In this document: piece by piece, positions 17,295 through 25,316 of the stretch
How the letters are laid out: each line of letters opens with the position of its first letter
How positions within the stretch are numbered: position 1 is the first letter of the stretch
Assembly (NCBI GenBank): GCA_045599365.1
Contig: JAZRVS010000067.1
Location: forward strand, 1 to 43,880
Source of the DNA: UBA1715 sp045599365
GTDB lineage: Bacteria > Bacteroidota > Bacteroidia > Bacteroidales > UBA1715
DNA: 43,880 nucleotides
Direction of reading: 5' to 3'
Program-made: the position numbers and the translations under genes
The notes under the pieces: model-generated
Seen by the model: only the letters and a program-made list of their open reading frames with translations
Database searches by the model: none
What the model was told of the DNA's origin: nothing

Positions 17295-17333
17295 ATGTTA
17301 CCTCAATGTTAATCTATGTTAACCTAATGTTAA
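17295..17333 (-). promoter_or_regulatory. Candidate Pho box: four direct TAACAT repeats
   Basis: On the minus strand TAACAT occurs four times, separated by 5, 4 and 5 bases, so the repeat period is 11, 10 and 11; three copies are extended to TTAACAT. The array ends eight bases before the -7 element. Direct repeats of about one helical turn next to the core promoter are the hallmark of PhoB/PhoP-family response regulators, and TTAACA is the half-site known for Bacillus PhoP. The downstream gene is a phosphate transporter. The regulator itself is not in the window. Confidence 0.65.
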
Positions 17334-17396
17334 ATTTTGGCTGTCATTTATGAGATGGCAAGAAATAAAAACTATTTACTGATTCCTGACTACCTC

Positions 17397-17927
17397 TCAA
17401 AAAATCTTTTGCATAACAACAACGTCAACAAAAGTGTCATCGCTCACAAGCCAATCTTTTTTGGTTCCAACGACATTAAATCCCGAACTCAGAAACAATT
17501 GCATACTTGCGTTATTGTTTTTAGGAACCTCAACATACACCTGATGCAATAAAAGCATTGACTTACAATATCTCAAAAGACAATCTAATGCTTTCGTTGC
17601 AATTTTTTGATTTTGAAATTCTTCAGCAACAAAGATTCCAATTCCAGCACGACGATTATGTGCATCAAAATCATATAAATCAATTGTCCCTACCGTTTGT
17701 TTTGATGAACATAGTTCTATCATCAAACGAAGTTGCTTACACGTGTAAATATCATATTGCGAAGATTCAATATACTCTGTTAAAGTTTTTTTTGAGTATG
17801 GTGTAAGCGTTGAACTGATATTCCAAATTTTTGTGTTGTTTTCCCACAAATAAAGAATATCAACATCCGATGGTTCCAAAGCTCGAAGCATAATTTCATC
17901 GGTCTTCAAAAATTCTTCAAATTGCAT
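17397..17927 (-). CDS. GNAT-family N-acetyltransferase
   Basis: A 176-residue acetyltransferase of the RimJ/RimL-like type (Acetyltransf_3). The opening IMLRALEPSDVDILYLWENN is typical, and the acetyl-CoA site is GTIDLYDFDAHNRRAGIGIFVAEEFQNQKIATKALDCL, where the usual Q/R-x-x-G-x-A loop reads QNQKIA with Lys in the Gly position. Substrate unknown; family members acetylate ribosomal proteins, polyamines or small amines. It is monocistronic, upstream-divergent from the tRNA-Pro promoter. Confidence 0.8.
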   Translation of the reverse strand: MQFEEFLKTDEIMLRALEPSDVDILYLWENNTKIWNISSTLTPYSKKTLTEYIESSQYDIYTCKQLRLMIELCSSKQTVGTIDLYDFDAHNRRAGIGIFVAEEFQNQKIATKALDCLLRYCKSMLLLHQVYVEVPKNNNASMQLFLSSGFNVVGTKKDWLVSDDTFVDVVVMQKIF

Positions 17928-17972
17928 AGCTCCAATTTTTCGTCAAATGTAGATGAAAAAAATTAAAAAAAA

Positions 17973-18003
17973 TTTGCTTTTATTAAAAATACACGTACTT
18001 TTG
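17973..18003 (+). promoter_or_regulatory. Strong -33/-7 promoter of tRNA-Pro
   Basis: TTTG at 17973-17976, then 19 bases, then TACTTTTG at 17996-18003. This matches the Bacteroidota housekeeping promoter exactly, with the start of transcription expected a few bases before the tRNA. Confidence 0.8.
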
Positions 18004-18014
18004 CATCGTCAAAT

Positions 18015-18089
18015 CGGGGTATAGTACAGTCCGGTTAGTATGCTTGGTTTGGGACCAAGAGGTCACAGGTTCGAATCCTGTTACCCCGA
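18015..18089 (+). tRNA. tRNA-Pro (anticodon TGG)
   Basis: Acceptor stem CGGGGTA/TACCCCG, D stem GTAC/GTAT with one G-U pair, anticodon stem CTTGG/CCAAG with loop TTTGGGA (anticodon TGG), T stem ACAGG/CCTGT with TTCGAAT loop. Discriminator A at 18089; CCA not encoded. The C1-G72 pair is usual for bacterial tRNA-Pro. Confidence 0.96.
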
Positions 18090-18090
18090 C

Positions 18091-18123
18091 AAAGGATGAA
18101 TTGCAAAGTTCATCCTTTTTTTT
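18091..18123 (+). terminator. Terminator directly after tRNA-Pro
   Basis: AAAGGATGAA (18091-18100) pairs perfectly with TTCATCCTTT (18109-18118) across an eight-base loop and runs into eight T. It begins two bases after the tRNA discriminator, so the tRNA is a single-gene transcript. Confidence 0.88.
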
Positions 18124-18188
18124 GTCCAATTCTTTCTCAATATCCGCACCTTTTTACGTTATTTGCAAAAAAATGTGTCATCTTTTAT

Positions 18189-19385
18189 ATGAGGTTTCTT
18201 TTCGTTATTTTACTTTCCCTCTTTTCGTTCGGTGCTTTTGCACAAGGGACTGACACCACCTCAACTAATGACATTGTTCTTACTCAAGATTCAACCGTAC
18301 AGTCAACTAACACAAGTCAAGATACTACACTCTCATTTATTGATAAAGTGATGAGCCATTTTGAGTACAACCACGGCAGAATGTCAGTAAAATACTATCC
18401 TTCTATGGGGCTTGACCCTGCAAGTGGACTATCTCTTGGACTACTTTCTCTCGTTTCGTTCACGCCAAAAACAAGCGAAAAAAAATTGATTCGTTTTTAT
18501 AGACCAACATCTATTTCCACTTCTGCTACATATTCAACAAAAAACTGGTTGAATTTAAATTCAACTATGATGATTTATGCAAAACACGGCATTGTTATCA
18601 ATACGTTAGTACAATTCCAAATTTCGCCAGACAAATTCTATGGTATTGGGAATGACACACTTAATACTGACCCATTAAAATTTGATATTAAAGATTTACG
18701 AGTGAGTGGAAATGTTTCAAAAGAATTATCCTCTACTTGCTATTTAGGTTTTGTGTTTGATATGTCATATAGGTCATATTCTACAGACGAAATAAATAGC
18801 CATGGTCTTGAACTTCCAGAACAAAGAAATCATCTTCTACTGGGACTTGGTCCACATTTTACATACGACCGACGCGACAACGTAAACTATCCTACAAATG
18901 GCGAATACATCACATTTGGCATAAAATATTTCGCACCTCACAGCAAAGACGCATATTCGTTCTATTGCTTTGACATTGATGTACGAAAATACTTTACAAT
19001 TTACAAACGATTGGTTCTGGGACTACAAGTATTTAGCGGAATAAGCGAAGGCGAAATGCCATTTTATAGTTTATATCAATTGGGAGGACAAACACGAATG
19101 CGTGGATTGTCAAATAAATATATGTACATAGACAAAAACGCATATTATGCACAATGTGAATTTCGCCAGAGTTTATTTAGACGATGTGCCATAGTTGCAT
19201 TTGGTGGAATGGGAAACACGTACGATGATGTGTCTAATTTCCGAGTTGACCACATAAAATACATTGTTGGTGCTGGTCTGCGCTTTCAAAGCGACACGCG
19301 CAACCATATAAATTTGCGATTGGATTATGCCATTGGTAGTTTCCACGATTCTGGATTGTACATGACCATGCGCGAAGCATTTTAA
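18189..19385 (+). CDS. Omp85/BamA-like outer membrane beta-barrel without POTRA domains
   Basis: About 398 residues from the ATG at 18189, chosen because it opens directly into a signal peptide (MRFLFVILLSLFSFGAFAQ); the frame is open earlier but that part overlaps the tRNA terminator. After a Thr/Ser-rich linker the chain is a 16-strand-like barrel. Features of the Omp85 surface-antigen domain are PTNGEYITFGIKYF, the GGQTRMRGL motif (equivalent to the conserved RGF/RGY loop) and FRQSLFRRCAIVAFGGMGN. POTRA domains are absent, so it is a single-barrel member such as those near patatin-like or uncharacterised Bacteroidota proteins, not BamA itself. Confidence 0.8.
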   Translation: MRFLFVILLSLFSFGAFAQGTDTTSTNDIVLTQDSTVQSTNTSQDTTLSFIDKVMSHFEYNHGRMSVKYYPSMGLDPASGLSLGLLSLVSFTPKTSEKKLIRFYRPTSISTSATYSTKNWLNLNSTMMIYAKHGIVINTLVQFQISPDKFYGIGNDTLNTDPLKFDIKDLRVSGNVSKELSSTCYLGFVFDMSYRSYSTDEINSHGLELPEQRNHLLLGLGPHFTYDRRDNVNYPTNGEYITFGIKYFAPHSKDAYSFYCFDIDVRKYFTIYKRLVLGLQVFSGISEGEMPFYSLYQLGGQTRMRGLSNKYMYIDKNAYYAQCEFRQSLFRRCAIVAFGGMGNTYDDVSNFRVDHIKYIVGAGLRFQSDTRNHINLRLDYAIGSFHDSGLYMTMREAF

Positions 19386-19399
19386 CAAATTTGCAAAAT

Positions 19400-19720
19400 T
19401 TATTTGACAAGATTTGTCAAATTTTGATTTCCAATAAGACGAAGAATTTCTGGAATTTTATGTTCATCTACTTCAAGTTGAAGTACGAACTTCTTTTCTT
19501 GATGCTTTTCCGGAGAAGTTACAAATGGGGAAAAGAAATTATATTGTAACTCTTGCGACACCGCAAATAATTCTTTCACATCCCACGAATCATTTTTTAA
19601 TTTATTCGTTAAATTTTGACGAGACAATCCAAGTTTTCTCGCTAATTCAGCAACCGTAACATTCTGTTGTACAGCAACCTTACGTATCCAATCTCCAATA
19701 TGTAATTCTTCTATGTTCAT
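19400..19720 (-). CDS. XRE-family helix-turn-helix regulator
   Basis: A 106-residue protein with a Cro/C1-type HTH at about residues 20-60: VTVAELARKLGLSRQNLTNKLKND, then DVKELFAVSQEL. The C-terminal 40 residues (KKFVLQLEVDEHKIPEILRLIG) look like a small mixed alpha/beta tail that could dimerise. The start codon lies 11 bases from an eight-base perfect inverted repeat (19731-19749) that would cover the transcription start, so it probably represses itself. It is transcribed away from the DUF4595-like lipoprotein gene, whose promoter has a related half-site pair. Confidence 0.82.
   Translation of the reverse strand: MNIEELHIGDWIRKVAVQQNVTVAELARKLGLSRQNLTNKLKNDSWDVKELFAVSQELQYNFFSPFVTSPEKHQEKKFVLQLEVDEHKIPEILRLIGNQNLTNLVK
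19402..19425 (+). terminator. Possible terminator between Omp85-like and XRE genes
   Basis: ATTTGACAA (19402-19410) pairs with TTGTCAAAT (19414-19422) around GAT, followed by a short T run. It overlaps the last codons of the convergent XRE gene and could serve both directions. AT-rich, so only moderately stable. Confidence 0.4.
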
Positions 19721-19730
19721 AATGATTAAA

Positions 19731-19749
19731 GTTGTAAAAGATTTACAAC
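19731..19749. promoter_or_regulatory. Palindromic operator candidate next to XRE gene
   Basis: GTTGTAAA-AGA-TTTACAAC is a perfect inverted repeat, 8+3+8 bases, placed between the XRE start codon (19720) and a near-consensus minus-strand -7 element (TACTTTCG, plus 19755-19762). That position would block transcription of the XRE gene when bound. Confidence 0.6.
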
Positions 19750-19786
19750 AAAAACGAAAGTATTTCTTTACTTAATGTCATAAAGA

Positions 19787-19817
19787 TTTGCGCATGTGAA
19801 AATTTTATTTACTTTTG
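19787..19817 (+). promoter_or_regulatory. Strong -33/-7 promoter of DUF4595-like lipoprotein
   Basis: TTTG at 19787-19790, 19-base spacer, TACTTTTG at 19810-19817. Matches the consensus exactly and predicts a leader of about 70 bases. Confidence 0.75.
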
Positions 19818-19834
19818 TAAAATAATTTTTTACA
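19816..19834. promoter_or_regulatory. Second TGTAAA/TTTACA inverted repeat over a start site
   Basis: TGTAAAA (19816-19822) and TTTTACA (19828-19834) form an inverted repeat with the same TGTAAA half-site as the operator at 19731 but wider spacing. It overlaps the end of the -7 element and the expected transcription start of the lipoprotein gene. The half-site is AT-rich, so chance is possible. Confidence 0.35.
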
Positions 19835-19894
19835 GAAACGCAAAATTCATTGACAACAGTAAAATCATAATTTGTTTAACTAAATAAAATCAAA

Positions 19895-20638
19895 ATGAAA
19901 AAAATAATTTATTTCTTAAGTAGTGCCATTGTGGCAATATTTGCATTCACAGGTTGCGGTAGCGATGATGATGATTCAAAAGAAAGCAAAGACAAAGTGT
20001 ATAATGTAAAAAGTATTACTTGTACCGAATCTGACGGAGATTTTGATAAAGTTACCTTCACTTATGAAAACAACAAACTTTCAAAAGTAACATATACATC
20101 AGAAAACGAAAAAAAGAATTCCCGTTGGTATAAATTCTCCTATGCTTCTGCAAGTTCCATCAACGTATCTGGTGATAATGATTTCTCTGCGGTAATAACT
20201 ATGGATGCTTCAAATAATGTCATTTCAAAAATAGAATCTAGTTTCTATGATGAGGAAGAATATGAATGGTATAAAGATTCTGAAATATTTGAATTTGAAG
20301 CTGGGAAGTTATCATCAATAATGTATAGAGATGAACATTATTTTTATTCTACAATTTTAGGTTGGGAAAATAACAACATCACACTATATGATGGAGACGA
20401 ACAATTTATTTATTCAGATGTAAAAAACAATACCAATATTGATTTCGCATTATGGTTAGAAGAAGAGTACTTTATTTATACAAGTCAATTCATGAAAAAC
20501 ATCAGTAACAATATACCAAGTTCCTACAAATCATCTTATAGTGGCGTAGCAGTAATTACCACCACTCTTGACGAAAAAGGTCGTCCATCAAAAATGGTTT
20601 TTGATGGCGATACTTACACATTTGAATACTACGATTAG
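19895..20638 (+). CDS. Surface-type lipoprotein, DUF4595-like
   Basis: A 247-residue lipoprotein with lipobox FTGC (Cys21) followed at once by GSDDDDSKESKD, a textbook match to the acidic SDDDD surface-export tag of Bacteroides lipoproteins. The body has repeated short hairpin elements of the RHS/YD type (VTFTYENNKLSKVTYTSENE, FEFEAGKLSSIMYRDEHYF, TTLDEKGRPSKMVFDGDTYTFEYYD), which is the pattern of DUF4595 porin-like-fold proteins. Function unknown. It has a strong promoter of its own and a strong terminator, and faces an XRE regulator that may control it. Confidence 0.75.
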   Translation: MKKIIYFLSSAIVAIFAFTGCGSDDDDSKESKDKVYNVKSITCTESDGDFDKVTFTYENNKLSKVTYTSENEKKNSRWYKFSYASASSINVSGDNDFSAVITMDASNNVISKIESSFYDEEEYEWYKDSEIFEFEAGKLSSIMYRDEHYFYSTILGWENNNITLYDGDEQFIYSDVKNNTNIDFALWLEEEYFIYTSQFMKNISNNIPSSYKSSYSGVAVITTTLDEKGRPSKMVFDGDTYTFEYYD

Positions 20639-20660
20639 TTAACAATGCGAAACAAGCAAA

Positions 20661-20688
20661 AAGGCAACTCGTTTGAGTTGCCTTTTTT
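20661..20688. terminator. Bidirectional terminator between convergent genes
   Basis: AAGGCAACTC (20661-20670) and GAGTTGCCTT (20675-20684) form a perfect 10-bp stem with a GTTT loop, with T on the plus side and A on the other side, so it can end both the lipoprotein transcript and the minus-strand operon ending at 20687. Confidence 0.88.
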
Positions 20689-21745
20689 ATTTTACCACAA
20701 TCACACCGCTATTAGGTTTCACTCGAAACTGGACATACCGTTCGGTTTGAACATCAATTGGAATTTTTGTTTCGCCCTGAAACACTGACGAATACGATTC
20801 CTCATTATTTTTATACACAATTACCGAAAGAGGGACAAACAACGAAGAATCAACATGTTGCAAAAAAGTCTCATCTGGAATAATCAATTCAAAAAAACGA
20901 CCTTCACCAACCTGATTGTATAACTCATACAAACTTGCTGAACGAGCTTCGCGATGGTACAAAATTGCGTTTCCAAATGTTGTTACCCAAACTTTTTGCT
21001 TTTTCAAAAAACGTATTTGTTCTTTCAACGAATCAAATTTTACTTGAGCATACCACGTATCGTTACATGAGCCTAAATCGTCGTCAACACTGTGATATAG
21101 AAAGGTTATTAAACCTCCTCCTGCAATTGTTTTTTCAACTTCCGAAAAGAATTGAGCATTTTTTGTTCGCTCATTCATTCCATATATTTGAATACGATAA
21201 TAATCGTCATCGGTTTGAGCAAAATTGTACGAATAATTTGATATTCCCCACACACTTCTAGCTCCTAAATGACCACTGCTACGAAGCGAATCTATCACTC
21301 GTTGGTTATCAGCACCTGCTCCATACGGATACGCAAAAGAAATAACTTTATTGTTCGGCACGTTTTTTTCAGTTTCTTCTTGTGGCGTTCGAATTTCGTT
21401 TTGTAAGTCCCCGTCCGATAATTTCGTCAAATCGGGATGCGTTAACGAATGATTCCCAATTTCATTTCCATTCTTTTGTGCCGTTTGAATTGCTTTCCAA
21501 CCTAATTCAGACCTTTCTACATTTGAAAGAATTGGGAAAAAAGTTGCAACCATTTTGTTTTTCTTCAACGTAGGAACAACAAGCGGAAACTGTCCTGGAG
21601 TCCAATCATCAAACGTAAGAACGACTGCTGCTTTTTTATTGTAATCCCAATTACAAATATCTCCTCCAGCGCATTGTTTATTTTGTGCGATTGAGTTCAT
21701 TGCGAAACAAATCACTCCGAATGTTATTATTACAGACCTCATCAC
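20687..21745 (-). CDS. Secreted polysaccharide deacetylase (NodB/CE4)
   Basis: A 352-residue exported enzyme: signal peptide to about residue 20 (MNSIAQ), then the NodB domain with motif 1 VVLTFDDWTPGQ (catalytic base and metal Asp), motif 2 GNEIGNHSLTHPDL (metal His-x3-His), FAYPYGAG for motif 3, and ITFLYHSVDDD for the late His motif. A C-terminal region of about 100 residues (from FFELIIPDETFL) is beta-rich and may bind carbohydrate. It would remove acetyl groups from peptidoglycan, chitin-type or other N-acetylated glycans. It is the last gene of a six-gene unit. Confidence 0.85.
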   Translation of the reverse strand: MMRSVIITFGVICFAMNSIAQNKQCAGGDICNWDYNKKAAVVLTFDDWTPGQFPLVVPTLKKNKMVATFFPILSNVERSELGWKAIQTAQKNGNEIGNHSLTHPDLTKLSDGDLQNEIRTPQEETEKNVPNNKVISFAYPYGAGADNQRVIDSLRSSGHLGARSVWGISNYSYNFAQTDDDYYRIQIYGMNERTKNAQFFSEVEKTIAGGGLITFLYHSVDDDLGSCNDTWYAQVKFDSLKEQIRFLKKQKVWVTTFGNAILYHREARSASLYELYNQVGEGRFFELIIPDETFLQHVDSSLFVPLSVIVYKNNEESYSSVFQGETKIPIDVQTERYVQFRVKPNSGVIVVK

Positions 21746-21783
21746 GATGTTTTTTCAACAACAAAACGCAAATCATTGCATTT

Positions 21784-23964
21784 CTATTGTACAATTGTCA
21801 TTTCGTCAAGTAAATAACCTGCACCAGCAAATTTGTCAATAATAAACAAAACGTATCGAATATCAACGGCAATTGTTCGTTGCAACTTTGGTTCATAAAT
21901 AATATCGCCACTCATAGCTTCCCAATTTCCATCGAATGCAAGTCCTATCAATTCTCCATTTGCATTCATAACTGGACTTCCCGAATTTCCACCAGTTATG
22001 TCGTTGTTGGTTATGAAGCAAACAGGCATTTCTCCATTTTTATCGGCATATTGACCAAAATCCTTGTTGTTATACAACTCCTCTAATTTTTCTGGCACTT
22101 GAAACTCTGGGTTTTTATCATCTTTCTTCTCCAATACACCTTTCAATGTTGTGTAATAATGATACGACATTCCATCTTTTGGTTCATAACTACCAACATA
22201 TCCATAAGTTAATCGCATTGTTGAATTTGCATCAGGATACAACAATGAATCTTTATTCATTTCCAAAATTGCAGCAACATACTTAGTATTTAACGAATCT
22301 ATTTCTGGAGTATCTATTGAGTCTCTCATATTAAAATAGATAGACAATGTATATCGCAACAATTCAAACATGGGGTCAGAAACAAATCGTTTGTAACTTG
22401 GGTTTTCCAAGTATTCATAAAAGCGTTTTTCATCGGTAAATATTGATTTTGACCATACCATATCGGCATATTTCTGTACATTACCTTTATATTTTTTCAT
22501 CAAAATAAATTTTGGATGCGAATAGATATTGTAATTCATATTATACCACGCAGCATACGTCAATTCTACAAATTGGGCTTTGTCAACCGAAGCATCATAA
22601 TCTTTAAAATATTTCTTTGCTTTATCTTTTAATGCGACCTCAACAGTTTTCAAAGCAACAGGATCTCCTGACTCCATTGCATCAAGGAAATCAATACAGC
22701 CGTACGAAAACATAAACGATTCAACATTATTCAACATTCCAATATTCAATAAGTCAAAAAAGCCATTATAAATTGCATTGTTGTGATAGAAACTATCCAT
22801 TGTATCAAGCATTTGACCATATTTTGCGATTCTATTAGAATCAGCCTGTATCCATTTTAACAACGAATCTTCTTGTGCTCGTTTTTTGGCAACTACCTGT
22901 AAATTTTGAATTCCTTTCTTTTGTCCTATGCTATATTTCCAGTAGTTACTCAAATTATCATATTTCGATGCATATTTTATACGAATAAGGCTATCAGCAT
23001 TCATATATTTCTTGTACACGGCAAGCGAAACATCTCCAATCAATTTCATTGTGATATTGTCCATTTGTTGAAAATATTCCACAGCACTTGCACAATAATA
23101 CCGATTAGTTGTACCTGGAAATCCCATAACCATAGCATAATCACCCTCTTCCACACCTTTCAAGGAAATAGGAAGAAAATGTTTTGATGAAAGTGGCTTA
23201 TTCCGAGTAGAATACTCTGCTGGTAAACCTAAATCATCTGTATAAATACGAAGTACGCAAAAATCGCCTGTGTGACGTGGCCAAATCCAATTGTCAGTTT
23301 CATCTCCAAACTTTCCGATAGTACGAGGTGGCGCTCCAACCAAACGAACATCTTTATACGTTTCGTAGAGAAACAAGAAATATTGATTGCCCTCAAAAAA
23401 TGACTTCACAGAAGGAACATACCCACATGTGTCTGTCACACTTTTCTTTATTTCACTAATAACCGTTGTAAGAGATGTAGGAACTTCGTCTTCATTATCT
23501 TCGTTCTTGAGAGACTCAGTTGTGTCTTTTCCCGCATTTAATGCAGACAACACTCGTTCTGTTATATCGAACATTGCCACCATTCGCGAAGCAACATATC
23601 CATCATTTGGCAATTCTTCTTCTCTATTTTTTGCCCAAAAACCATTATCAATATAGTTATTTGTAAGACTTGTATGCTTTTGTATCATTTCAAAACCACA
23701 ATGATAATTTGTAAGCGCCAAACCTTCAGCAGACACCAATTCCGATGTACAGAAAAAATTATATGGGCTATCCATTTCTCCAAGACCTAAAACAGCATCT
23801 TTCAATGATGAATGATTTATGCTATATATTTGTTCTGGCGTAAGTTTACAACCTTTTTGTTCTATGCCTAATTTATCAAGCATAGTGAGCAACCACATTC
23901 CTTCGTCTGCAAAAATTGGATTAAGACAAAACAAAAATCCTACGACTAATAATACTTTCTTCAT
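21784..23964 (-). CDS. S46-family dipeptidyl-peptidase, DPP7-type
   Basis: Full-length (726 residues) periplasmic dipeptidyl-peptidase that cuts dipeptides from peptide N-termini, used for amino-acid nutrition by asaccharolytic Bacteroidota. Signal peptide ends at about ...NPIFA-DEGMW. The trypsin-like triad is visible: His88 in LTNYHCG, Asp224 in DETDNWIWPR, Ser661 in TGGNSGSP. Eighteen residues after the Ser the sequence reads FDGN; the Porphyromonas DPP11 has Arg at that place (acidic P1 specificity) and DPP7 has Gly, so Gly679 indicates DPP7-type preference for hydrophobic P1 residues. It follows dihydroorotase by ten bases. Confidence 0.92.
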   Translation of the reverse strand: MKKVLLVVGFLFCLNPIFADEGMWLLTMLDKLGIEQKGCKLTPEQIYSINHSSLKDAVLGLGEMDSPYNFFCTSELVSAEGLALTNYHCGFEMIQKHTSLTNNYIDNGFWAKNREEELPNDGYVASRMVAMFDITERVLSALNAGKDTTESLKNEDNEDEVPTSLTTVISEIKKSVTDTCGYVPSVKSFFEGNQYFLFLYETYKDVRLVGAPPRTIGKFGDETDNWIWPRHTGDFCVLRIYTDDLGLPAEYSTRNKPLSSKHFLPISLKGVEEGDYAMVMGFPGTTNRYYCASAVEYFQQMDNITMKLIGDVSLAVYKKYMNADSLIRIKYASKYDNLSNYWKYSIGQKKGIQNLQVVAKKRAQEDSLLKWIQADSNRIAKYGQMLDTMDSFYHNNAIYNGFFDLLNIGMLNNVESFMFSYGCIDFLDAMESGDPVALKTVEVALKDKAKKYFKDYDASVDKAQFVELTYAAWYNMNYNIYSHPKFILMKKYKGNVQKYADMVWSKSIFTDEKRFYEYLENPSYKRFVSDPMFELLRYTLSIYFNMRDSIDTPEIDSLNTKYVAAILEMNKDSLLYPDANSTMRLTYGYVGSYEPKDGMSYHYYTTLKGVLEKKDDKNPEFQVPEKLEELYNNKDFGQYADKNGEMPVCFITNNDITGGNSGSPVMNANGELIGLAFDGNWEAMSGDIIYEPKLQRTIAVDIRYVLFIIDKFAGAGYLLDEMTIVQ

Positions 23965-23974
23965 TTTTATAATT

Positions 23975-25315
23975 TTAGTGTTTAAACGTTACTTGTTGTG
24001 CTTTTCGTATATCAGCAATAATCCCATTTGAATACACACACGCACCATTCAAAAAAGTTTTTTCTATTTTTGATGAAAACGTCGTGCCTTCGAGCGGAGA
24101 CCAACCACATTTATATAAAATCGTTTCTTTATCAACTTTCGTATCTTGATGTAAATCAACGATTACCAAATCGGCAAAATAATTTTTCCTGATATAACCA
24201 CGGTGGTAAATGCCAAACAATTCTGCTGGATTGTGACACATTTTTTTGACAATCAATGGCAAAGAAACAACGCCTTGCTTGTACAATTCAAGCATAACCA
24301 GCAATGAATGTTGAATCAACGGCATTCCCGAAGCCGATTTTGTATATGGACGAAGTTTTTCGTCAACCGTATGCGGTGCGTGGTCAGTTGCAATCACATC
24401 AATTCTTCCATCAGCAAGAGCTTGACGGAGTGCATTTCTATCTTTTTCTAATTTTATAGCAGGATTACATTTTATAAAAGCACCTTTTTCTGCATAATTT
24501 TTGTCGGTAAACCACAAATGATGCACGCATACTTCGGCTGTTACTCTCTTATTTCGTATTTCTTCGGTTGCAAATAAGTCCATTTCTTCTGCCGTAGAAA
24601 GATGCAAAACGTGCAATTGAGTATCGCATTGTTTCGCCAACTCTATCGCTTTTTTCGTTGATTTATAGCAAGCCTCGTTACTACGAATTTTTGGATGACA
24701 TTCAAATGGAATATTGTCGCCAAATTGGGCCATATAATTTGCAAGATTTGCCTTTATTGTTAACTCGTCTTCGCAATGAACAGCAACAGGAATTTTTGTT
24801 TCGGAAAAGATTTTCTTCAATGTATCTTCGTCATCAACGAGCATATTTCCAGTACTTGAACCCATAAAAACCTTCACCCCACAGGCTATACTTGTATCCA
24901 AAGCGCGCAATTGGTCTATATTTGTATTGGTTGCACCAAAATAAAACGCATAATTTGCAAAAGCCGTTTCCGAAGCTATTGTAAGTTTATTTTCAAGATT
25001 TTCGATTGTTGTTGTTTGTGGAGCCACATTTGGCATATCCATAAACGTGGTAACGCCACCAGCGAGAGCCGCACGAGATTCCGTTGCAATTGTAGCTTTG
25101 TGTGTCAATCCAGGTTCACGAAAATGAACTTGATCGTCAATTACACCAGGAATTATAAACTTTCCTTTACAAGAAACGACTTCAGAATTTTGTTTTACAG
25201 AATCGGGAACTTCACCTCGAAAAATTTCAGTAATATATTCATTTTCAATCAAAATACTACCTTGAAATTGTTCGTTTTCATTTACTATTAAACCTTCGTG
25301 AAGTAAAATCGCCAT
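23975..25315 (-). CDS. pyrC: Dihydroorotase
   Basis: Interconverts carbamoyl-aspartate and dihydroorotate in pyrimidine synthesis. 446 residues of amidohydrolase fold: GVIDDQVHFREPGLTHKA, FMDMPNVAPQTT, GVKVFMGSSTGNMLVDDED (carboxylated Lys), VAVHCEDE and LHVLHLSTAEE (metal His), and DVIATDHAPHT (catalytic Asp). The normal His-x-His is Gln62-Val-His64; I recall the same Gln in the Porphyromonas enzyme, so this is probably a lineage trait and not loss of function. One-base gap to the M23 gene upstream. Confidence 0.9.
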   Translation of the reverse strand: MAILLHEGLIVNENEQFQGSILIENEYITEIFRGEVPDSVKQNSEVVSCKGKFIIPGVIDDQVHFREPGLTHKATIATESRAALAGGVTTFMDMPNVAPQTTTIENLENKLTIASETAFANYAFYFGATNTNIDQLRALDTSIACGVKVFMGSSTGNMLVDDEDTLKKIFSETKIPVAVHCEDELTIKANLANYMAQFGDNIPFECHPKIRSNEACYKSTKKAIELAKQCDTQLHVLHLSTAEEMDLFATEEIRNKRVTAEVCVHHLWFTDKNYAEKGAFIKCNPAIKLEKDRNALRQALADGRIDVIATDHAPHTVDEKLRPYTKSASGMPLIQHSLLVMLELYKQGVVSLPLIVKKMCHNPAELFGIYHRGYIRKNYFADLVIVDLHQDTKVDKETILYKCGWSPLEGTTFSSKIEKTFLNGACVYSNGIIADIRKAQQVTFKH

Positions 25316-25316
25316 A

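Noticed and set aside
17341..17347. CTGTCAT resembling an E. coli Pho half-site on the plus strand
   Set aside because: Single copy, wrong strand and no 11-base repeat; the TAACAT array nearby is the better candidate.
18096..18188. Extended N-terminus for the Omp85-like protein
   Set aside because: It would begin within the tRNA-Pro terminator, and the signal peptide starts at 18189.
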